A DNA stretch of 64,000 nt from Leptospiraceae bacterium (GCA_022402465.1 JAKRSH010000033.1:1-64000); one strand, 5' to 3'. Numbered from the stretch's first letter, positions 17,483 through 26,460 are shown. Notes: generated by a model not told the origin, from the sequence alone. Program-made: numbers and translations.

Positions 17483-18172
17483 GTGAAAAAGCCAAAAGTT
17501 AAAAAGCAAATCAATAAACCCAAAAGGCAGGCTTTGAGCAAAGATAAGATTTTGCGTAAGGCCTTAGAGATAGCGGATGCAGGAGGGCTTGCTTCTTTGT
17601 CTATGAGAAGTTTAGCTAAGCAGCTTAATGTAGAAGCAATGTCACTTTATAAGCATATTAAGAATAAGGAAGATGTTTTGGACGGGCTAGCTGATCTTGT
17701 AATCTTAGAAATGAAACTAGCACCCTTGGATTCGAATTGGAAGGATGCTATACATATAAGATCCCATTCAGCCAGAGAGGTTTTTCGTAAGCATGCTTGG
17801 GCTCCGGCTATTTTTGAATCAAGGATAGTACCATCTGAAGCACGATTAGAATACATTGAAAATATATTCTCCATTCTTACTGCTAATGGATTTAGTATAA
17901 CAAAGGCCTATCGAATCAATTTGATTGTTGATAGCTATGTTTATGGATTCAATGTTCAAGAAGCCAATTGGAGATTTGATTCTATTCCTGATGAACAAAT
18001 AATGGAAAGTGATGACAATCCATTTAAACTAGTTGAAAACTATCCAAAGACCTTTGAATTTATGAAAATATTTTTAGACAATAAGCACAAAAACCAATTA
18101 AAAAAAATGTGCGATGAAGATTTTCAATTCGGTATAGAACAAATTATCCAAGGTATAGATGATGAACTTTGA
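17483..18172 (+). CDS. TetR-family transcriptional regulator (TetR_C type)
   Basis: A 229-residue repressor starting at GTG 17483; a nearby upstream ATG runs into a stop. After a Lys-rich N-terminus, the HTH occupies residues about 22-65: DKILRKALEIADAGGLASLSMRSLAKQLNVEAMSLYKHIKNKEDVLDGL. The phrase SMRSLAKQLNVEAMSLYKHI is typical of the TetR subgroup with the TetR_C ligand domain, including Tet-repressor-like regulators. The C-terminal helices give no ligand clue. It is divergent from the oxidoreductase gene and convergent with the ferritin-like gene, whose stop is 26 bases away. The palindromes at 17364-17401 are its probable binding sites. Confidence 0.88.
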   Translation: MKKPKVKKQINKPKRQALSKDKILRKALEIADAGGLASLSMRSLAKQLNVEAMSLYKHIKNKEDVLDGLADLVILEMKLAPLDSNWKDAIHIRSHSAREVFRKHAWAPAIFESRIVPSEARLEYIENIFSILTANGFSITKAYRINLIVDSYVYGFNVQEANWRFDSIPDEQIMESDDNPFKLVENYPKTFEFMKIFLDNKHKNQLKKMCDEDFQFGIEQIIQGIDDEL

Positions 18173-18198
18173 TATTTTTTTTTATTAAATAATAGAAT

Positions 18199-20217
18199 TC
18201 ATTCAACCCTATCAATAAATCCTGCACCAATGTGAGAACCATCACACAAAGGTTTATTTTTAGATTGACCACAGCGACAAAGTTTTACTTCAGAAGTTCT
18301 TAACACAAGCCTTCCAGTCCCAGCACAAATTTCTATGTTCCCTTGGACATGGTAAGGTCCGTCGTTTAATCGATTGATTTTTAATTTGCCATTTCGAACG
18401 GCTAAGGCATCGACTTGCATGCTAAGAGGTTCCCCACTTGCAGAAAAACCAGCATCCACATGTGCCCCATCACAAAACGGTTTATTCTTAGATTGACCAC
18501 AGCGACATAGGGTGGCTCTATAGCCAACTTCTGCATTATCAATTGTTAGGTCTGCTAGTAAAGCATAAGGACCATTTTCTCGCAGTCGTAATATATTCAC
18601 ATCAGGTATAGGTTCTTCGGTTCCACCATCTTTTCTTTTGAAGCGTATCGCACCAGATGGACACTCCCTTGCAACCATGGACAATATGTTCGGATCAGTG
18701 TTCTCAGCAAAAATCCATTTCCCCGGAGTATTTGCTTTGAAGACATTTGGAAGTTCTGTTACACAATGTCTGGAATGAATGCACTTTTTGCCTTCGAACT
18801 CCAATCGTATTGCATCCGTTTCAGAAACTTCAATGTCTGTTTCTTCAGTATTCGTGGGTTTAACTTTTATAGACTCTAGTTTTACTGAATTATCCTCTGG
18901 CAGAGCAGCACTTGATTTGCTTGTAATTTCTGGATCTGGCATCTTAGTAATTTCTGTATGCATTTTTTGTAAATCATTACGTGTTCTTATTAATGAATCC
19001 AAAGTATAATCAGCTGCAGAAGCTTGGAATTTACTTTCTGAAAGTCCAATTTCTAGCTCTTTCATATTTTCTAAGATTTCTTTAATTCTCTCCGATAGAA
19101 TTTTCTTTTCAGAGTTTCTTTCTAAGGGGGCTAGGGAACGAACCATTGCGAAACTCATCCCAGATAATATTTCTGGATGTTCTTCGCTTGATTTTAAAAA
19201 TGTCAAAGCTTCTGCAATATTTGCCATTCCATGCATCAAAGTATAGGATGAATCTATAAGAATTTTTTTGGAGATTGAACTTCTTTCATCTATGGAATAG
19301 ATTTGCACCAGAACTCTAAGCATTAACACATAAAGAGTGTTAGCTAAATCCATATATCTTGCTGCAAGTGGTTCTGTGATCCAAACTCGATTTTCTGGGT
19401 TCAATGGCTTTCGCATAACAGGGTTCCTGGCGGAAGGTCTGGATGGTTCAAATTTTGGATTTTCTTTTAATAGTTCTAAGTATTCATTCTTTATTCCAAG
19501 AAATCTTTGAAAGTGAGAGTCTTCAATATCTGTTGCTCCCTCTCCTTGGGATATAATTGTATCAATAGCCTTCAATGCCTCTTGTAAGCTTCCTACCAGT
19601 GTTAATCCTGGAAGAGTGGAATCCAAGGGACCTATTTGTAATTTTCTTGAACCACAGAAAAGTTGTTCTTCTCCCATTTTTTCACTTAGCTCAATCAAGC
19701 CTTCTCGTATGCATTCATAGAGTTCTCCTACCGTTTGGTAATCTCCTGAGCTTGGCATAAGTCTTCCTTTTTCAGAGAGTCTAGTATATTCATGATTGTG
19801 AAGAAATTCATTTCCATCCTGGAGATCCTGGTCTTTGGGTCTCTCCAAGTAGATAAAATGTTCAATCGTGCTAAGATTAAATGGTGCAAGTTCTATGATG
19901 AGTCCAGCAGGATAAGGACCTGGTGAGCTTGGAAAATTGGGTCGCATAAAATTAGGAGCACAACCAATCGAAGACATGATGTTAGAGACGAGTGTCAAAT
20001 GATTCATCTCTTCCAGAGCAACTCCTAGAATAACTTTCCTCCAACGATTCACGGCTATGGTTTCTTTTTCGGAAAATCCTTCCTTGCTAGAACGTTTGAG
20101 ACCAAACATAGAATATAGATACAGACACATTAGATTGTGCTCAATTTCAGAGGCCTCTACAAGGGCGGAAAATAGTTGGATACGCGATTCAATGGCAAAA
20201 TTATTTCTTGTTTTCAT
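18199..20217 (-). CDS. ferritin-like - 4Fe-4S mono-cluster - double CDGSH iron-sulfur fusion protein
   Basis: A 672-residue cytoplasmic redox protein. The N-terminal region of about 350 residues is ferritin-like in the VioB/iminophenyl-pyruvate-dimer-synthase style, with EASEIEHNLMCLYLYSMF near residue 22 and ALEEMNHL near residue 70 as the expected Glu and ExxH metal ligands. After a helical linker, residues about 475-530 form a divergent 4Fe-4S mono-cluster domain (KKCIHSRHCVTELPNVF, then CPSGAIRF). Two CDGSH zinc-finger-like 2Fe-2S domains follow, with CRCGQSKNKPFCDGAH near 571-586 and CRCGQSKNKPLCDGSH near 646-662. All cluster ligands are present. The fusion suggests an oxygen- or iron-dependent oxidase with its own electron wire. 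The substrate is unknown. It stands alone, convergent with the TetR gene. Confidence 0.85.
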   Translation of the reverse strand: MKTRNNFAIESRIQLFSALVEASEIEHNLMCLYLYSMFGLKRSSKEGFSEKETIAVNRWRKVILGVALEEMNHLTLVSNIMSSIGCAPNFMRPNFPSSPGPYPAGLIIELAPFNLSTIEHFIYLERPKDQDLQDGNEFLHNHEYTRLSEKGRLMPSSGDYQTVGELYECIREGLIELSEKMGEEQLFCGSRKLQIGPLDSTLPGLTLVGSLQEALKAIDTIISQGEGATDIEDSHFQRFLGIKNEYLELLKENPKFEPSRPSARNPVMRKPLNPENRVWITEPLAARYMDLANTLYVLMLRVLVQIYSIDERSSISKKILIDSSYTLMHGMANIAEALTFLKSSEEHPEILSGMSFAMVRSLAPLERNSEKKILSERIKEILENMKELEIGLSESKFQASAADYTLDSLIRTRNDLQKMHTEITKMPDPEITSKSSAALPEDNSVKLESIKVKPTNTEETDIEVSETDAIRLEFEGKKCIHSRHCVTELPNVFKANTPGKWIFAENTDPNILSMVARECPSGAIRFKRKDGGTEEPIPDVNILRLRENGPYALLADLTIDNAEVGYRATLCRCGQSKNKPFCDGAHVDAGFSASGEPLSMQVDALAVRNGKLKINRLNDGPYHVQGNIEICAGTGRLVLRTSEVKLCRCGQSKNKPLCDGSHIGAGFIDRVE

Positions 20218-20665
20218 AGCTACTTATTTCCACTTAGGATTTTTTCAAGCATCTATGAAACTATTTATTTTTGCTATTTTATATTTTATTGTAAGCACTT
20301 GATAATGTATTTTTATTAAACACAAGTCGCCTCTCTTTTCCAATTTCTGATGGAACAGCTATAAGTAAGGCTTGCTTTTGTCCAATTTTTATCCTTTGTT
20401 TACTTTTATAAAATAGAGATCTTTTCTTATAATTAAACTCTTGTTAGTTCTATAAAATAACAAGAAGGCAATCATTTTTTAGAAAATCTGCTTTAAGGAT
20501 ACTATCAAAAAATAGCAATAAAAGAAAAACCTTAGATTTGAATTTTTAAGATTACAAATTTATTTCCAAATCAGTTTTTCTTGGCAATAAATCCTAAATT
20601 ACAAAGAGAATTCATTTTTTTGAGTGGAAATATAGAATTGGGTTTGTCGAATAGACCAAGATCAA
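20218..20665. other. 448-base divergent intergenic region
   Basis: No gene is seen. It serves as promoter space for the ferritin-like gene (minus) and the HD-GYP regulator (plus). An inverted repeat TCTTGTTA (20439-20446) / TAACAAGA (20458-20465) could be a regulator site or weak hairpin. The rest is AT-rich. Confidence 0.4.
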
Positions 20666-21655
20666 ATGAACGAAACTAAGAGTAAGATATTAATTGTAGA
20701 TGATGAAGCTACCAATCATTTGATTCTGAAAGAATCTCTGAAATCGGATTATGAACTCTTTTTTGCTGAAAGTGGAAGGGAAGCGCTTGAGAAGACATAT
20801 TCTATTTGCCCAGATATAATACTTTTGGATGTTATGATGCCTGGTATGAGTGGTCATGAGGTTTGTTCCATTTTGAAATCGGATTCCAAAACCCAGGGTA
20901 TACCCATTATTTTTATCTCTAGTCTATCAGCTGTTTATGATGAGACCACTGGTTTTTCACTAGGTGCTGTTGATTATATTTCCAAGCCTGTTCGTCCTTC
21001 TATCGTTCGAGCTAGAATTAAAACCCACCTATCTCTTGTGCATATGGAAGAACTTAAGAAAACTCAGCTCCAGATTGTTCAAAGATTGGGTTATGCCGCT
21101 GAATACAAAGACAATGAAACAGGGCGACATGTGATCAGGATGAGCCATTATTCTAGGATTCTTGCTGAGTCACTTGGATTTTCTGCGGCTAGAGTAGATG
21201 AAATTTTTAATGCAGCTCCTATGCATGATATAGGTAAAATTGGAATTCCTGATACCATCCTTAAGAAAAATGGGAAATTAAATGAAGATGAATGGCAGAT
21301 TATGAAGAACCATCCTGTAATAGGAGCGAAAATTATAGGCGAGCATAATGATGGTCTTCTGAAAGTTGCAAAGCAGATTGCCTTGAGCCATCATGAAAAA
21401 TGGGATGGAACAGGCTATCCATACGGATTGAAAAAAGAAGAAATAAACTTAGAGGCACGCATAATTGCAATAGCCGATGTTTTTGATGCTTTAACAACTG
21501 CTAGACCTTATAAGAGTGCCTGGTCTATTCATGAAGCAACTAGCTTTCTGAATGATCAAGCAGGCAAGCATTTTGATCCAAATTTGATTTCCTTGTTTCT
21601 CCAGAAACTTCCTGAAGTACTTTTAGTCCGCGAGCAGTGGAAAGAATCCGCCTAA
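20666..21655 (+). CDS. response regulator with HD-GYP domain (RpfG-like c-di-GMP phosphodiesterase)
   Basis: A 329-residue two-domain protein. The receiver has acidic residues D12/D13, phospho-acceptor D55 (in LLDVMMPG) and the conserved Lys in ISKPVRP. The HD-GYP domain spans about 140-325, with ETGRHVIRMS, the HD pair H187/D188 (MHDIGKIGIPD), NHPVIGAKI, SHHEKWDGTGYP (GYP at 250-252), and IAIADVFDALTTARPYKSAW. All metal-binding positions of active HD-GYP phosphodiesterases are present, so it probably degrades cyclic di-GMP when phosphorylated. The hybrid kinase at 21681 begins 25 bases downstream in the same direction and is the likely phosphoryl donor through its Hpt domain. Confidence 0.92.
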   Translation: MNETKSKILIVDDEATNHLILKESLKSDYELFFAESGREALEKTYSICPDIILLDVMMPGMSGHEVCSILKSDSKTQGIPIIFISSLSAVYDETTGFSLGAVDYISKPVRPSIVRARIKTHLSLVHMEELKKTQLQIVQRLGYAAEYKDNETGRHVIRMSHYSRILAESLGFSAARVDEIFNAAPMHDIGKIGIPDTILKKNGKLNEDEWQIMKNHPVIGAKIIGEHNDGLLKVAKQIALSHHEKWDGTGYPYGLKKEEINLEARIIAIADVFDALTTARPYKSAWSIHEATSFLNDQAGKHFDPNLISLFLQKLPEVLLVREQWKESA

Positions 21656-21680
21656 GATCCTTAGGAAATAAATTATAGAT

Positions 21681-24563
21681 ATGAGAAATAAATTTCCTAT
21701 CTTGATTTACTTTTTTATTTTTTCTTTCTGCAATCCATTAAACCAACTATATAATGTAAGGTCTCCTGAGGTGAATCGAGGTATCCTTAATCTGGGTGGC
21801 TGGGATGCTGATCGTGATGAGCTTTTGAATCTAGATGGAGATTGGGAATTCTACTGGATGAAATCTTATACCCATACTGATTTCAAATCAGGAAGACTTG
21901 AAGAGCCTTTATGGATTCATCTGCCATCCACTTGGACTGAGTTGGAAGTAGCTGGGAAGAAGCTACCCTACTTAGGATATGCAACTTTTCGCTTAAGGGT
22001 TGAATCTACTAAAAAACAGCAACTTGCAATTTTTTTAATGAATAGAGCAACAAATTATAAGCTCTTTATTGATGATGTATTAATTAACTCCAATGGATAT
22101 GGAGAAGCTAACAAAAGTATTGCTAATTTCGTAACAGAGGCTGAGAGCTTTGATATTATCATCCATGTAAAGAATGACTACCATGCTTTCGGAGGTTTAT
22201 GGAAGCATACTAAACTTGGGAGTTTAGATAAAATCCGAACCCATGCAGATAGGGCACTAGGTTTAGATTTCTTGGTTGCAGGATGTCTTCTTATGATGGG
22301 AATTTATCATCTATTGATTACGGGTCTAAGAAGAATTGACCATTCAGCATTTTGGTTTGGAATTTTTTGTATAATTTTTGCTCTGCGAACATCTGTTACG
22401 GGCGAATATTTATTTATATATCTTTTTCCCGATTTTTCAATGGATTGGCTATTTCGTTTAGAATTTTTTAGTTTGTTTTCTATCATTCCTGCGGGTATTT
22501 ATCTATTACGTTCCCTCTTTCCTAAAGAAGTGAATCGATTGATTTTTTATATACTCTTTTTCTTATCTGTACCTCTTGCACTTTGTAGCTTTGTCTTTCC
22601 TCAATATTTGAGTCGTTATTTTCCTCCTTTATTATTGCTAGTAATCGTAACAGCAAGTTATGCATTTTATGTTGTTCTATTTGCGGTAATTCAAAGAAGA
22701 TCAGGTGGAAAAGTATTCTTTATTGGTTACCTCGGATTCTTTTTAACAGTTGTTAATGATTTACTTTACCCAAATTATGTTAATACAGGTTTAATAACCT
22801 CTTATGGGATTTTATTTTTAATGTTTTGTCAATCTTATGTTCTCTCCTTGAGGATTTCGGAAGGATTTGAAGCTGTTCAATTAGCCACCAAAAATTTAGA
22901 AATATCCAATCTTGAACTTGCGCATTTAAAAAGCGAATTAGAAGCCAAGGTTGAAGAGAGAACTAAAGAACTCATTATAGCCAAAGACTCAGCCGAAATA
23001 GCAAATAGATATAAATCTGAGTTTCTTGCAAATATGAGCCACGAGATTAGGACACCCTTAAATGGTGTGATTGGTTTTACGGATCTTTTGCTAGATACAA
23101 ATCTAAATGATGCCCAATCTGAATATTTAACTATAGTTAATAAATCTGCAAATTCTTTGATGGATCTCTTAAATGATATTCTGGATTTTTCTAAAATTGA
23201 AGTTGGTGGCTTGGAATTAAATATTGAAAGTTTAGATATTATGGAATTAGCCAAACAGGCATTAGATATCATTAAATTCAAAGCAATGGAGAAAAATCTT
23301 AGAATCAAACTTAACACATCTTCAGATCTTCCTAGATTTATATATTCTGATCCTGTCCGCCTCAGACAAATTCTAATAAACCTTCTTGGCAATGCTGTGA
23401 AATTCACGGAAAAAGGTGAAATTGAAATCAATATTAAAGTCCATCAATCTTATCAGGAGAGCTCTAGGAAAGAAATTTCTTTCTCAGTCCGAGACACTGG
23501 TATAGGAATTTCCACTGAAAAGCAAGCTATCATCTTTACAGCATTTTCTCAGGCAGATTCAACAATAGCAAGACAGTTTGGAGGAACTGGATTAGGATTA
23601 ACTATTTCCAATCGCTTGCTATCTTTGATGAATTCGAAAATTGAATTAGTATCTGAAATTTCCAAGGGAAGTACATTTAGTTTTATTTTAAATGTTGATA
23701 CCTCTGAGTCTTCCTTATCCAAAGATAAGAACTCAGATACCAAGCCAGCTCCCAAACTAAAACGCAATTTATCGACACTGGCTAATCAAAGAAAGGATCT
23801 TGTTATTTTAATCGCTGATGATGTTGAAATAAATTTGATCTTAGCAAAGAATATGTTAAAATCGATTTTAGAGGAATCCAAAATATGTATGGCTAGCAAC
23901 GGTAGAGAAGCTGTCAAAATTTTTCTAGAACATAAACCTGATATTATATTCATGGATGTGAATATGCCCATTTTGAATGGCTTTGAAGCAACAAGAGAGA
24001 TTCGAAGGATTGAACAGAATAAGAGAACGCCCATTATAGCTCTCTCAGCGGAAACTGTTAAAGAAGAAATTGATAAATGCTATGCAGCAGGAATGGATGC
24101 TTATGTGAGTAAACCAGTAGTATTGTCCACTTTCGTAGAAATTTTGGACAAATGGTGTAGTTCACTCAATCCGAATTCTACAGAATCTGCAAATTCTGAA
24201 AAAAGCAAACACAACTTAGATCATTTTGATTTTTATAGACTTAAATCCGAACTTGGAATGGAGGATTCTGTTATATCTCAAATCTTGGCTTCTGCTCTTA
24301 AGACATTCAAAGAAAGTTCTTATGAACTATTGAATTACAAGATTGAATTCGATTTGATTAGAATTTCTGACACCATACATAGATTGAAGGGAACGGCAAT
24401 GTCAATCTGTTGCCCTTCATTAATTAAGTTATCTGAGTCTTTAGAGGATCTATCGAATCTAGAAAGAGATTTCGTTTCCAATCAGATTCTACTCATAAAG
24501 ACTGAAATTGAATCCCTAGAAATTCTTATACAAAAGAAAATAGAAGAAATTAGTTCATCATGA
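21681..24563 (+). CDS. hybrid sensor histidine kinase: 7TMR-DISM - HisKA - HATPase - REC - Hpt
   Basis: A 960-residue membrane kinase. The N-terminus is a short lipid-like or signal segment, then a periplasmic DISMED2-like ligand domain (about 45-180, with LDGDWEFYW and LPSTWTE). Seven membrane helices span about 190-400 and a coiled coil about 405-440. The kinase core has the H-box FLANMSHEIRTPLNGVIGF with phospho-acceptor H454, followed by N, G1 (DTGIGI) and G2 (GGTGLGLTI) boxes. The receiver has D759 (FMDVNMP), and the C-terminal Hpt has H900 (IHRLKGTAMS). All relay residues are intact. The dimerisation hairpin has normal length, unlike the kinases at 34.6-54.4 kb. It overlaps the Crp-like gene by four bases and follows the HD-GYP regulator by 25, making a three-gene relay operon. 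The ligand is unknown. Confidence 0.92.
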   Translation: MRNKFPILIYFFIFSFCNPLNQLYNVRSPEVNRGILNLGGWDADRDELLNLDGDWEFYWMKSYTHTDFKSGRLEEPLWIHLPSTWTELEVAGKKLPYLGYATFRLRVESTKKQQLAIFLMNRATNYKLFIDDVLINSNGYGEANKSIANFVTEAESFDIIIHVKNDYHAFGGLWKHTKLGSLDKIRTHADRALGLDFLVAGCLLMMGIYHLLITGLRRIDHSAFWFGIFCIIFALRTSVTGEYLFIYLFPDFSMDWLFRLEFFSLFSIIPAGIYLLRSLFPKEVNRLIFYILFFLSVPLALCSFVFPQYLSRYFPPLLLLVIVTASYAFYVVLFAVIQRRSGGKVFFIGYLGFFLTVVNDLLYPNYVNTGLITSYGILFLMFCQSYVLSLRISEGFEAVQLATKNLEISNLELAHLKSELEAKVEERTKELIIAKDSAEIANRYKSEFLANMSHEIRTPLNGVIGFTDLLLDTNLNDAQSEYLTIVNKSANSLMDLLNDILDFSKIEVGGLELNIESLDIMELAKQALDIIKFKAMEKNLRIKLNTSSDLPRFIYSDPVRLRQILINLLGNAVKFTEKGEIEINIKVHQSYQESSRKEISFSVRDTGIGISTEKQAIIFTAFSQADSTIARQFGGTGLGLTISNRLLSLMNSKIELVSEISKGSTFSFILNVDTSESSLSKDKNSDTKPAPKLKRNLSTLANQRKDLVILIADDVEINLILAKNMLKSILEESKICMASNGREAVKIFLEHKPDIIFMDVNMPILNGFEATREIRRIEQNKRTPIIALSAETVKEEIDKCYAAGMDAYVSKPVVLSTFVEILDKWCSSLNPNSTESANSEKSKHNLDHFDFYRLKSELGMEDSVISQILASALKTFKESSYELLNYKIEFDLIRISDTIHRLKGTAMSICCPSLIKLSESLEDLSNLERDFVSNQILLIKTEIESLEILIQKKIEEISSS

Positions 24564-25138
24564 TTGATAAATTACTCAATATTTTTGAAAAATCAAATTA
24601 TAAGCTACCTGAAGCTGATATTGGTTTGCTTATGCAATATATTGAATTCAAAGAAGTCACTAAAAAGAATGAAATACTTTTGAATGCGAATGATGTTGAG
24701 ACCAAATCTTACTTTTTATTAGAAGGTATCTTACGAATTTATAATTTTGAGAATGGACGAGAATATACGAGAAATATATTTACTGAGGGTGATTTCTTTA
24801 CAGAGAGTTCCAGCTTCTTTACTGGTATGAGTCATGGCTTTCAGATAGACTCATTAATGCCTTCCAAGATATATTATATACGAAAAGAGAATTTTCTTGA
24901 GTTACAAACAAAGTCTCAAGTTTTAAATCAATTTTTCAATAAGCAATTAGAACGTGCACTAGTCTTTATGATACTTAGAAATTGCGAACTTCAGAAACCT
25001 GCTATAGAAAAGTACAAATCCTTCCGTAGACAAAAACCACAATTATTCGGCAAAGTTCCCGATTATATTCTTTCTTCCTATTTGAACATCACTCCAGAGG
25101 CATTTAGTCGCATCCAAAAATCTTTGAATATTCAATAA
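24560..25138 (+). CDS. Crp/Fnr-family regulator
   Basis: A 192-residue protein. Residues about 20-125 form a cyclic-nucleotide-binding-like beta roll (LLEGILRIYNFENGREYTRNIFTEGDFF), but the Arg-Ala-Ala phosphate-binding cassette that recognises cAMP is not seen, so the effector may differ. The C-terminus VPDYILSSYLNITPEAFSRIQKSL is the recognition helix of a helix-turn-helix. The gene starts in a four-base overlap (ATGA) with the hybrid kinase, so it is translated as part of that operon. It is related in layout to the regulator at 27637. Probably tunes transcription in response to the same stimulus. Confidence 0.8.
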   Translation: MIDKLLNIFEKSNYKLPEADIGLLMQYIEFKEVTKKNEILLNANDVETKSYFLLEGILRIYNFENGREYTRNIFTEGDFFTESSSFFTGMSHGFQIDSLMPSKIYYIRKENFLELQTKSQVLNQFFNKQLERALVFMILRNCELQKPAIEKYKSFRRQKPQLFGKVPDYILSSYLNITPEAFSRIQKSLNIQ

Positions 25139-25240
25139 TTCAGCTTGTAGACCAAAATCTTGATCTAGTCCTAATTTTGATTCATTTTATATCTATTTAG
25201 GGGAATTTTAAGTTGCAAAAATATGTATTACAATAATTAT

Positions 25241-25256
25241 GAGACCAACTGGTCTC
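25241..25256. promoter_or_regulatory. TetR-type operator GAGACCN4GGTCTC, copy 1
   Basis: GAGACCAACTGGTCTC is a perfect palindrome just upstream of the TetR start at 25263; an ATG at 25239 in the same frame overlaps it. The same motif recurs at 25865-25880. The core AGACC-N4-GGTCT equals that described for NemR-type TetR repressors. Confidence 0.75.
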
Positions 25257-25262
25257 ATAATT

Positions 25263-25847
25263 ATGAAAGGAAAAGTTACCAAAGAGCGAATTATCAACCA
25301 AAGCTTAGCTCTATTTAATAAATTTGGTTATAAGGGTACCTCCATTTCTGACCTGATGAACGCAAGCAATTTAGAAAAAGGTGGCATATACAGGCATTTC
25401 GAAAGTAAAGATCAAATCCTTGAAGATGCTTTGCAATTATACCTGTCAAGAATTGAGTCTAGACTAAGGAAAGCAACAGAGGGAATTCTTTCGCCTAAAG
25501 AAAGGCTTAAAGAAATCATTAAATCTTTTGTTCGCATCTCGGAGGATCCTATAGTTCCAGGTGGTTGCTTCATAATGAATATGGCAGTTGATACTGATCA
25601 TCAAGAATCTGGTCCCCATCCACTCGTGGTAATGAGTTTTAAAAAGTGGGAAAAATTATTTATTTCGGAAATAAATAATGGAATTAAGGCAGGTGAATTT
25701 CGAAACAACATAGATGCGAAATCATTCGCAGCCATTGCTATTTGCTCAATAGAAGGTTCTATTGTTTTATCCTCCAGCTATCCTGGTCTGAAATCATCAA
25801 GAGCAATCGAAAATCACTTGCTTGATTTAATTGAAAAGTTTTCATAA
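25263..25847 (+). CDS. TetR-family transcriptional regulator (NemR/YxaF-like)
   Basis: A repressor of about 194 residues. I choose the ATG at 25263 because the in-frame ATG at 25239 would put the operator palindrome inside the coding sequence; neither has a good ribosome site. The HTH is KERIINQSLALFNKFGYKGTSISDLMNASNLEKGGIYRHFESKDQIL (residues about 5-52). KGTSISDLM and KGGIYRHFESK are typical of the NemR, YxaF and AcuR-like branch. The C-terminal half, with PGGCFIMNMAVDTDH, fits that branch's ligand domain. A Cys in this position is used for electrophile sensing in some relatives; that is inference here. It probably represses itself and the thioesterase gene through the two GAGACCN4GGTCTC sites. 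Confidence 0.88.
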   Translation: MKGKVTKERIINQSLALFNKFGYKGTSISDLMNASNLEKGGIYRHFESKDQILEDALQLYLSRIESRLRKATEGILSPKERLKEIIKSFVRISEDPIVPGGCFIMNMAVDTDHQESGPHPLVVMSFKKWEKLFISEINNGIKAGEFRNNIDAKSFAAIAICSIEGSIVLSSSYPGLKSSRAIENHLLDLIEKFS

Positions 25848-25864
25848 AAAAATTTAACAAAAAA

Positions 25865-25880
25865 GAGACCGAACGGTCTC
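25865..25880. promoter_or_regulatory. TetR-type operator GAGACCN4GGTCTC, copy 2
   Basis: GAGACCGAACGGTCTC is a perfect palindrome 16 bases upstream of the thioesterase start at 25897 and just before its ribosome site GGAGAGG. It has the same ends and spacing as 25241-25256, so the TetR protein most likely controls both genes. Confidence 0.75.
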
Positions 25881-25896
25881 AAATGGAGAGGAAAAT

Positions 25897-26391
25897 ATGA
25901 ATAAAGAACCAGAATCAGAAGCTAGAATCTTGTTTGAACATTGTGATCCTTTTGGACACTTAAATAACATGCAGTATCTAAGTTATATGATGACTGCTAG
26001 AACGAATCACCTACGTGATGAATATAATTTCGATTTATTCGAACACGGTAAGCTTACAGGAAATAACTGGGTGGTAACGCGCACTCGTATCAACTACATT
26101 TCACCAATTAAGTTCAATGATATAGCAACATTTAAGACGCGATTACTTTTTTCAGACAAAAATAAAGTAATACCAGAAGTAATTCTTTATAATTCTGATA
26201 AGACAAAATTACATGCATTAGCCTGGATTGAATTCACATACTTTAATTTGAGCCGAGCTAAACCAGTACGACATGAGCCTGATTTATGTGATTTTTTATC
26301 TTCTATTGAATACTCCTTGAATGACTTCCATTTAGAAAAAATTGATTCAAGAACTAATGAAGTTTATAGGTCACTAATTCCTAAAAAATAA
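25897..26391 (+). CDS. acyl-CoA thioesterase-like hotdog-fold protein
   Basis: A 164-residue protein of the 4-hydroxybenzoyl-CoA thioesterase-like hotdog family. The start RILFEHCDPFGHLNNMQYLSYMMTAR contains the family's Asp-Pro-x-Gly-His-x-N pattern, with the catalytic Asp in HCDPFGHLNN. Downstream, WVVTRTRINYISPIKFNDIATFKTRL gives the central strands. Such enzymes hydrolyse acyl-CoA or acyl-ACP thioesters; the chain specificity cannot be read. A strong GGAGAGG ribosome site precedes the ATG by seven bases. It lies behind the TetR gene and directly after the second TetR operator, so it is probably induced when the repressor meets its ligand. A perfect palindrome follows at 26431. Confidence 0.85.
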   Translation: MNKEPESEARILFEHCDPFGHLNNMQYLSYMMTARTNHLRDEYNFDLFEHGKLTGNNWVVTRTRINYISPIKFNDIATFKTRLLFSDKNKVIPEVILYNSDKTKLHALAWIEFTYFNLSRAKPVRHEPDLCDFLSSIEYSLNDFHLEKIDSRTNEVYRSLIPKK

Positions 26392-26430
26392 AATAGAAAT
26401 TTTTTAGAAAAAATATAATACTAAGTAAAC

Positions 26431-26460
26431 CTAGAATCTTGATCAAGATCAAGATTCTAG
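26431..26460. terminator. perfect 30-base palindrome, probable terminator
   Basis: CTAGAATCTTGATC (26431-26444) and GATCAAGATTCTAG (26447-26460) are exact inverted repeats around AA, 39 bases after the thioesterase stop. A pyrimidine-rich CTGTATTTCTT follows. A symmetric operator for the gene at 26530 is the alternative. Confidence 0.5.

Noticed and set aside
22877-23431. 184-codon minus-strand frame opposite the hybrid kinase
   Set aside because: Antisense shadow of the HisKA/HATPase region, whose motifs are unmistakable.
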